Made by a program: the position numbers and the translations under genes. Source: Pseudomonadota bacterium (GTDB lineage Bacteria; Pseudomonadota; Alphaproteobacteria; Acetobacterales; Acetobacteraceae). From it: a stretch of 6,749 nt of DNA. The stretch is taken from contig JAJYFW010000101.1 in the NCBI GenBank assembly GCA_021785335.1, positions 1 to 6,749 of the forward strand, written 5' to 3'. A model generated the notes under the pieces. The model searched no databases. It was not told where the DNA came from and worked only from the letters and a program-made list of their open reading frames with translations. Shown here one piece after another: positions 1 to 4,097 of this stretch (positions are counted from its first letter, which is position 1; each line of letters begins with the position of its first letter).

Positions 1-176
1 CAGGCGGACTTGCCGCCGGCGTCCTTGGCGAACTCGTACAGCGTCATGCCCTTGGCGTTGACGAGCACCTTGCCGATGGCGGTGTTCCCGACATTCGCGG
101 GGGCCGCGGCGAAGGCGAGCGGGGCGAGGCCGGCGAGAAAAGCGGCGGCGAGCGGAAGGCGGTAAAGCGAGCGCAC
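1..176 (-). CDS. Secreted PF03640-type repeat protein (COG4315-like), partial
   Basis: Only the first 58 codons are visible; the gene continues past the left edge. I chose the GTG at 174-176 because GGGAGG (182-187, read on the minus strand) sits 5 nt upstream and because translation from there opens with a clean Sec signal peptide. That peptide has basic residues R2 and R6, a hydrophobic stretch to about residue 20, and an AFA-type cleavage site near residues 21-23. The mature part carries a G-K-V-L-V-N-A-K-G-M-T-L-Y-E-F-x-x-D stretch (residues 35-52). This matches the 'secreted repeat of unknown function' family PF03640 (COG4315), whose mark is a Y-x-(F/W/Y)-x-x-D motif, here Y47, F49 and D52. 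Members are small periplasmic or lipid-anchored proteins, usually with two or more such repeats and no established biochemical role. No lipobox cysteine is seen, so a soluble periplasmic protein is more likely. The family call is from remembered consensus. Confidence 0.8.
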   Translation of the reverse strand, partial: MRSLYRLPLAAAFLAGLAPLAFAAAPANVGNTAIGKVLVNAKGMTLYEFAKDAGGKSA

Positions 177-353
177 GGAAACCTCCCTGATGCTGGTTGC
201 GGAAAATTCATCTTTGGCGGTGCCGCGTCGCGACGGCCGCGGCGGATGCAGCGTGGCATGCCCACGAACTTCGGGCAACGAGAACCCGGCCGCGGGCCTC
301 GTCGGCGGCGTCGCCGCGGCGCTAGGATGCGGCAAGCCGAAGGGGACGGGCAG
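177..353. promoter_or_regulatory. Divergent intergenic region between secreted-repeat gene and methyltransferase gene
   Basis: This 177-bp gap must carry promoters for both flanking genes. The one AT-rich patch is at 203-215 (AAAATTCATCTTT), about 30 bp upstream of the minus-strand GTG, and could mark that gene's core promoter. I see no convincing -35/-10 pair in either direction. The right half is very GC-rich and contains short inverted repeats, such as the GCGGCG/CGCCGC arms near 305-317, that may be only composition. An open frame continues upstream from 354 to an ATG at 246, but it encodes an arginine run and does not look like protein. Confidence 0.3.
341..346 (+). promoter_or_regulatory. 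Ribosome binding site deciding the methyltransferase start
   Basis: AGGGGA lies 7 nt before the ATG at 354. The in-frame upstream ATGs at 246, 258 and 327 have no comparable site, and their extension encodes a low-complexity arginine-rich stretch. This supports 354 as the start. Confidence 0.6.
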
Positions 354-971
354 ATGAGCGATACGGGTATCGAGCGGTGGAACAAGCGCTTCGCGCAGGA
401 TGAATACGTGTTCGGCGAGCGGCCCAACGCGTTCCTCGCGCGGCAGAAGGAGCGGCTGGCGGGCTGCACGACGGCGCTGTCGGTGGCTGACGGCGAAGGG
501 CGCAACGGGGTGTGGCTCGCGGAGCAGGGGATCCGGGTAACCGCGGTCGAAGGCTCGCCTGTGGGGCAGGAGAAGGCCAGGCGGCTCGCGGCGAAGCGGG
601 GCGTCGCGCTGGACTTCGTGCTCGCCGATCTCGCGACCTGGACCTGGCCGGAGCAGGCTTTCGATGCGGTCGTGGGCATCTTCATCCAGTTCGCGGGACC
701 GGGGCTGCGCGAGCGGATCTTCGCGGGGATGCGCCGCGCGCTGAAGCCGGGCGGACTGCTGCTGCTGGAGGGCTACCGGCCAGACCAGATCGCTTACGGA
801 ACGGGTGGGCCCAAGGTGGCAGAGAACCTCTATACCGAGGGGATGCTGCGCGAGGCGTTCGCGGGCATGACGATCGAGTTGCTCGAGGTCTATGACGCGG
901 AAATCGAGGAAGGCAGCGGGCATTCCGGGATGTCCGCGCTGATCGACCTGGTGGCGCGCGCGCCGGGTTAG
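354..971 (+). CDS. Class I SAM-dependent methyltransferase (TehB/TPMT-like group)
   Basis: This 205-aa protein has a Rossmann-type methyltransferase core. Motif I is at residues 43-52 (S-V-A-D-G-E-G-R-N-G), followed by W-L-A-E-Q-G. The acidic residue ending strand 2 is E66 (A-V-E-G-S), motif II is A-D-L at 91-93, the strand-4 region is D-A-V-V-G-I-F-I-Q-F at 104-113, and L-K-P-G-G at 130-134 leads into strand 5. The G-E-G-R-N and A-E-Q-G features resemble small cytoplasmic methyltransferases often labelled tellurite-resistance TehB-like, but the substrate is unknown and tellurite should not be assumed. Motif I has A-D in place of the usual G-C/G-x before G-E-G. There is no signal peptide, so it is probably cytosolic. 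It is followed 35 bp later on the same strand by an SDR gene and may be cotranscribed with it. The start at 354 is chosen over 246 because of its ribosome site and because conservation-like sequence begins there. Confidence 0.85.
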   Translation: MSDTGIERWNKRFAQDEYVFGERPNAFLARQKERLAGCTTALSVADGEGRNGVWLAEQGIRVTAVEGSPVGQEKARRLAAKRGVALDFVLADLATWTWPEQAFDAVVGIFIQFAGPGLRERIFAGMRRALKPGGLLLLEGYRPDQIAYGTGGPKVAENLYTEGMLREAFAGMTIELLEVYDAEIEEGSGHSGMSALIDLVARAPG

Positions 972-1006
972 GATCGCGCGCCAGAAGAAGCAGGGGGCGG
1001 GGAACG

Positions 1007-1819
1007 ATGGTCGATCCTGAGAATTCCAGCCGTGTCGCGATCGTCACCGGTGGCGGGCGCGGGCTGGGGCGGGCCATGGTGCTGGGGCTGGCAGGCGCGG
1101 GCATCCATGTGGTGACGACAGCCGCGCGCGAGGATGCCGAACTCGACGCGCTGCTCGCGCAGGCGGAGCGGATGGAGGGCGCGGGGCAGGTGGTGCCGAT
1201 GCTCGCCGACGTGACGCGCGAGGACGATTGCCGAAGCGTGGTGGCGGCGGCGCTGGACGGGTTCGGGCGGCTCGACATCCTGGTCAACAATGCCGGACGC
1301 GGCATGAAGTATGTCAGCCGGGATTTCATGACGGAACCGACACGGTTCTGGGAAGTGGAGGCGGACACGTGGCGGCTGGTGATCGACACCAACGTCAACG
1401 GGCCGTTCCTGATGGCGCGCCATGCCGTCCCGTGGATGCTGAAGGCGGGGTGGGGGCGGATCGTGAACGTCTCGATGAACCGGGAGACGATGCGCCGGCG
1501 CGGGTTTTCGCCCTACGGCCCGTCGAAGGCGGCGCTGGAGTCCGAGACCGCGATCTGGGCGCAGGACCTGGCGGGGACGGGGGTGACGGTGAATGCGCTG
1601 CTGCCGGGCGGGGCCACGGCGACCGGCATGATCCCCGATGGCGTGGCGGGAGAGGTTCGGGCGAAGCTGCTCGACCCCGCGATCGTCGTGGCCCCGCTGT
1701 TGTGGCTCGTTTCCGCGGCTGCGGACGGGGTCAGCGGCAAGCGTGTGACGGCGACGCGCTGGCCTGTGGATGCGGGCAACGTGGGGGCGCTGGTGGAGGC
1801 GATCGAGCCTGCCGGCTGA
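1007..1819 (+). CDS. Short-chain dehydrogenase/reductase (classical SDR)
   Basis: This 270-aa protein is the usual length for a classical SDR. The cofactor motif T-G-G-G-R-G-L-G is at residues 14-21, the adenine-ring acidic residue is D68 (L-A-D-V-T), and N-N-A-G is at 94-97. The catalytic set is complete: N129 (N-V-N-G-P-F), S156 (I-V-N-V-S), Y170 and K174 (Y-G-P-S-K), followed by P-G at 200-201. The enzyme should catalyse NAD(P)(H)-dependent oxidation or reduction of an alcohol or ketone. No acidic residue clearly follows strand 2 (V-V-T-T-A-A-R), and R41 there hints at NADPH, but this is weak. The C-terminus is slightly longer than the family core. The ATG at 1007 follows a G-rich stretch (992-1003) that can serve as ribosome site. 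The gene lies 35 bp after the methyltransferase gene and converges with a secreted-protein gene 21 bp downstream. Substrate and pathway cannot be read from the sequence. Confidence 0.9.
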   Translation: MVDPENSSRVAIVTGGGRGLGRAMVLGLAGAGIHVVTTAAREDAELDALLAQAERMEGAGQVVPMLADVTREDDCRSVVAAALDGFGRLDILVNNAGRGMKYVSRDFMTEPTRFWEVEADTWRLVIDTNVNGPFLMARHAVPWMLKAGWGRIVNVSMNRETMRRRGFSPYGPSKAALESETAIWAQDLAGTGVTVNALLPGGATATGMIPDGVAGEVRAKLLDPAIVVAPLLWLVSAAADGVSGKRVTATRWPVDAGNVGALVEAIEPAG

Positions 1820-1840
1820 TGGAGGTTCGTGGCTTCCTGG

Positions 1841-2200
1841 TTACGGGCGCGGCGGCCGGAGCTGCAGGTTGACGTTGCCGTAGAGGAACGGACCCGGTGC
1901 GGACGGCATGGCGTAGGGACCGCCCATCGGGCCGGTGTTGAACTGGATGTTGTTCACCGCGCAGGCAAGGCCGAGCGAGGTTTGCACACCGGCGCAGAGC
2001 TTCTCCGCGTCGGCGAGCATGGCGGCGCGGGCGGCGTTGGTGTCGCCGTTGACGACGGGCTCGCGCAGCCGGGCATTGACGAAGGCGGACACCACCGGCG
2101 AGGCGGGGGTGGTCGGCGTGGCGGGCAGCGCCGCGGGCGGCGCGGCGAGCGCGAGGCCGGGAAGAGCGAGGACGAGAGCGGCGGGCAGCAGACGTTTCAT
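1841..2200 (-). CDS. Small secreted protein of unknown function
   Basis: I do not recognise this 119-aa protein. The start at 2198-2200 gives a textbook Sec signal peptide: M-K-R, a leucine/alanine-rich core, and an A-L-A cleavage site at about residue 19. GGAG (2208-2211, minus strand) lies 7 nt upstream. A longer open frame to 2329 adds 43 residues without signal-like or domain-like character and is rejected. The mature protein opens with a proline/alanine/threonine linker (about 20-37). A likely helical region follows (38-70), containing V-N-A-R-L-R-E-P-V-V-N-G and an alanine-rich helix. Two cysteines, C69 and C80, could form a disulfide in the periplasm. The tail (about 88-119) is rich in glycine, proline and asparagine and ends R-P-P-R-P. 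Codon composition matches the neighbours, which supports it being a real gene. It may be a lineage-restricted periplasmic protein. Confidence 0.65.
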   Translation of the reverse strand: MKRLLPAALVLALPGLALAAPPAALPATPTTPASPVVSAFVNARLREPVVNGDTNAARAAMLADAEKLCAGVQTSLGLACAVNNIQFNTGPMGGPYAMPSAPGPFLYGNVNLQLRPPRP

Positions 2201-2343
2201 GGCTCGGCTCCAGCACTGCGAGTGAGCGGCAACCGGCGCGGAGAATAGACGATCCCGCGCGACGGGACCATGCTGCGCGATGTCGGCCATGGCGGGCGGT
2301 GCCCGGCATGGCGAGGCGTAGTGACGCACGGGGGAGGATCGGC
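2201..2343. promoter_or_regulatory. Divergent intergenic region with a short inverted repeat
   Basis: This 143-bp gap separates the small secreted-protein gene (minus) from the Gfo/Idh/MocA gene (plus). An inverted repeat TCCCG (2253-2257) / CGGGA (2263-2267) with a 5-nt spacer lies near its centre and could be an operator, though arms this short arise by chance in GC-rich DNA. On the minus strand, TATTCT at about 2242-2247 resembles a -10 element but has no matching -35 at 17 nt. Confidence 0.25.
2331..2337 (+). promoter_or_regulatory. Ribosome binding site deciding the Gfo/Idh/MocA start
   Basis: GGGGAGG lies 6 nt before the ATG at 2344. Upstream in-frame ATGs at 2299 and 2308 have nothing similar, and a strand-1 nucleotide-binding segment begins right after residue 6 of the chosen start. 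Confidence 0.7.
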
Positions 2344-3489
2344 ATGGCGGACCGGCGCATGGGCGTGATCATCAACGGCGCCACGGGGCGGATGGGCACG
2401 ACGCAGCACCTGGCGAACCTGGCGGCGATCGCGGCCGAGGGCGGGCTCGTGTTGCGCGATGGCGACCGGTTGATTCCCGAGCCGGTGCTGGTGGGGCGCG
2501 ATGCCGGGAAGCTGCGCGCGCTGGCCGCGGCGCATGGGCGTTTGCGGTGGACCACGAGCCTCGACGAGGCGCTGGCGGGGCCGGCAGCGGTCTTCATGGA
2601 TTGCGCCAACACCGCAGGCCGGCCGGAGCGGGTGCGCCGGGCGATCGCGGCGGGCAAGCACATCCATATTGAGAAGCCGACGGCGCCCACGGTGGATGAG
2701 GCGATGGCGCTGGCGCGAGCGGCGCGGAGCGCGGGAGTGAAGCACGGGGTGATCCAGGACAAGCTGTTCCTACCCGGTTTCGCCAAGTTGCTGATGGTGA
2801 AGGAGGCGGGGTTCTTCGGGCGGATCCTGTCGATCCGCATCGACGCCGGATCGTGGATCTTCGACGGCACGTCGCGGCCGGGTCAACGACCAAGCTGGAA
2901 CTACAGGAAAGACGAGGGCGGCGGGCTCGCGCTCGATATGATGGCGCACTGGCGCTACATGGTGGACCGGTTGGCGGCCCCGATCACCGGGGTTTGCGCG
3001 CTGATGGCGACCGCGATCCCGGAGCGGGTGGACGAGCAGGGGCGGCGCTACCGGGTGGACGTGGAGGACACGTCGCACGCCTTGTTACGGCTGGAGAATG
3101 GTGGCGTCGGCGTGATCACCAACTCCTGGGCCACGCGCATCCGGCGCGATGACACGATGGTGGTGCAGATCGACGGCACGGACGGCTCCGCGGTGGCTGG
3201 GCGGTATCGCTGCTTCACGCAGGCGGCCGAGGAGACGCCCGATGCGTTCTTCGGCGGCGGGCAGCGCGCGACGATGGATTTCGCCGCGCAGTGGCGGGAG
3301 GTGGCGGAGGCGCCACAGGCGGGCAGCCCGTTCCGGCGTTGCTGGGAGGCGTTCCTGCGCCATGTCGCGGAGGATGCACCCTATGTGCCGGACCTGGTCG
3401 AGGGGGCGAAGGCGGTGCAGCTTGCGGACCTCGCGTATCGCAGCGTGGCCGAGGGGCGGTGGATGGCGGTGCCGGCGCTACGGCTTTGA
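2344..3489 (+). CDS. Gfo/Idh/MocA-family oxidoreductase
   Basis: The product is 381 aa, a usual length for the family. An N-terminal NAD(P)-binding domain covers about residues 5-125. It starts G-V-I-I-N-G-A-T-G-R-M-G (7-18) and includes the signature E-K-P at 110-112, where K111 is the conserved lysine at the active site. The C-terminal alpha/beta domain (about 135-370) carries G-G-G-L-A-L-D-x-x-A-H at 192-202. D198 and H202 there correspond to the family's D-x-x-x-H active-site pair. Members are cytosolic NAD(P)-dependent dehydrogenases or reductases acting mainly on sugars, inositols and related polyols, or on biliverdin-like and dihydrodiol substrates. The substrate here is unknown. The nucleotide-binding loop reads G-A-T-G-R-M-G, more like dihydrodipicolinate reductase than the plain G-x-G-x-x-G of most family members. 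The gene is divergent from the small secreted-protein gene and ends 12 bp before the convergent VOC gene. Confidence 0.88.
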   Translation: MADRRMGVIINGATGRMGTTQHLANLAAIAAEGGLVLRDGDRLIPEPVLVGRDAGKLRALAAAHGRLRWTTSLDEALAGPAAVFMDCANTAGRPERVRRAIAAGKHIHIEKPTAPTVDEAMALARAARSAGVKHGVIQDKLFLPGFAKLLMVKEAGFFGRILSIRIDAGSWIFDGTSRPGQRPSWNYRKDEGGGLALDMMAHWRYMVDRLAAPITGVCALMATAIPERVDEQGRRYRVDVEDTSHALLRLENGGVGVITNSWATRIRRDDTMVVQIDGTDGSAVAGRYRCFTQAAEETPDAFFGGGQRATMDFAAQWREVAEAPQAGSPFRRCWEAFLRHVAEDAPYVPDLVEGAKAVQLADLAYRSVAEGRWMAVPALRL

Positions 3490-3501
3490 GGCCGCGGAGG
3501 C

Positions 3502-3912
3502 TCAGGGAACGGCGCTCTGGCCCGCCGCGGCTCCGGGCTCCAGGCGCCAGGGTGGGAAGCGGCGGTTGCGGCCTGCGTGATAGAGGCAGATGACGTTGCC
3601 GTCGGGGTCGCGCAGGCGGGCCTCGCGCCAAAGCCAGCGCTGGTCTGCCGGCATGGAATCGAAACGGATGCCGCGCGCGGCGAGGGCGGCGCAGGTGGCG
3701 TCCAGCTCCGCGCATTCGAAATAGACGACGAAGTCCGAACCGGCAGCGACCGCATCGACCTGGTGGAGCGAGAAGGTGGCGCCACCGTCCGGGCATTCGA
3801 AGCGGACGTAGGAAGGCAGGTTGGCGACGATCTGGGTGAAGCCGAGGCTGCGGTAGAACGCGGCGGACCGGGTGACGTCGGTCGCGGGGAGCGTGACCTG
3901 GTTCAGGTTCAT
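3502..3912 (-). CDS. VOC-superfamily (glyoxalase/bleomycin-resistance fold) protein
   Basis: This 136-aa single-module protein has the vicinal-oxygen-chelate pattern. The first beta-alpha unit is Q-V-T-L-P-A-T-D-V-T-R-S-A-A-F-Y-R-S-L-G-F (5-25). A second unit is at about 60-82 (Y-F-E-C-A-E-L-D-A-T-C-A-A-L), and D-P-D-G-N-V-I-C-L-Y is at 102-111. The ATG at 3910-3912 is preceded on the minus strand by GGAGG (3920-3924) with a 7-nt gap, a strong ribosome site. The usual metal-ligand positions look non-canonical: Q5 in place of the first His, F61 near the second His position, and C109 where an E is common in G-N-x-x-E. It may therefore be a binding protein or bind metal differently. The tail N-R-R-F-P-P-W-R-L after the last strand is reminiscent of an uncharacterised VOC subgroup. 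It is probably cytosolic and acts as a dimer. It is convergent with the Gfo/Idh/MocA gene and divergent from soeA. Confidence 0.85.
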   Translation of the reverse strand: MNLNQVTLPATDVTRSAAFYRSLGFTQIVANLPSYVRFECPDGGATFSLHQVDAVAAGSDFVVYFECAELDATCAALAARGIRFDSMPADQRWLWREARLRDPDGNVICLYHAGRNRRFPPWRLEPGAAAGQSAVP

Positions 3913-4019
3913 GGCGGTTCCTCCGCCACTGAGATGGGCCGGGAGCGGGCGCGGCGCAAGAACGGCGCTTCAGGCCGAACTCCGGATGTTGTTGCTGTAC
4001 CGGAATCATCGTCTGCGCA

Positions 4020-4028
4020 TATGATAAT
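4020..4028 (+). promoter_or_regulatory. Possible -10 element upstream of soeA
   Basis: TATGATAAT lies in the only AT-rich stretch of the 185-bp gap between the VOC and soeA genes. TATGAT matches 5 of 6 bases of the sigma-70 -10 consensus. The nearest -35-like hexamer, TTGCTG (3992-3997), is 22 nt away, too far for a standard promoter. If used, transcription would begin near 4032 and leave a leader of about 65 nt before the ATG at 4098. The same bases also hold the two out-of-frame ATGs discussed for the soeA start. Confidence 0.25.
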
Positions 4029-4040
4029 GAGCGCGAAATA

Positions 4041-4097
4041 CGGCTGGACCCGATCAATGCCGTCCGCATCTATGGGCTCCCCGACCACGAGGCTCGG
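4041..4097 (+). other. Protein-like in-frame extension upstream of the soeA ATG
   Basis: In the soeA frame, codons 4041-4097 read R-L-D-P-I-N-A-V-R-I-Y-G-L-P-D-H-E-A-R, leading straight into M-P-R-D-H at 4098. In 4044-4097, 15 of 18 codons end in G or C, as in the gene body, whereas only 5 of the 11 codons just upstream (4011-4043) do. The frame is open back to a TGA at 3930-3932 but has no ATG, GTG or TTG there; CTG (4044) is the only near-cognate candidate worth noting. ATGs at 4021 and 4027 are in the next frame. One extra A in the AAA run at 4036-4038 would join them as M-S-A-K-I-R-L-D-P and onward. From memory, SoeA-type proteins carry a similar segment ahead of P-R-D-H. Confidence 0.5.
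4089..4092 (+). promoter_or_regulatory. Candidate ribosome binding site for the 4098 start
   Basis: GAGG lies 5 nt before the ATG at 4098, which allows initiation there. It also encodes E-A within the protein-like extension, so it may be coincidental. The ATGs at 4021 and 4027 have no better site upstream. Confidence 0.35.

Noticed and set aside
246..353. Upstream extension of the methyltransferase frame to the ATG at 246
   Set aside because: It encodes an arginine run and other low-complexity residues, has no ribosome site, and the start at 354 has a good one.
1820..1840. Terminator between the SDR gene and the small secreted-protein gene
   Set aside because: The 21-bp gap offers only a weak GGAGG/CTTCC pairing with a wobble and no T tract.
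2201..2329. N-terminal extension of the small secreted protein to 2329
   Set aside because: It would bury the signal peptide 43 residues inside the protein; the start at 2200 has its own ribosome site.
3486..3504. Possible bidirectional terminator hairpin between the Gfo/Idh/MocA and VOC genes
   Set aside because: GAG-GCC/GGCTC arms can pair only with a bulged G and there is no T run on either side, so it is indistinguishable from GC-rich background.
3980..4000. Sigma-54 promoter upstream of soeA (GG...TTGC)
   Set aside because: The GG and GC doublets are 8 nt apart instead of the required 10, and the flanking consensus bases are absent.
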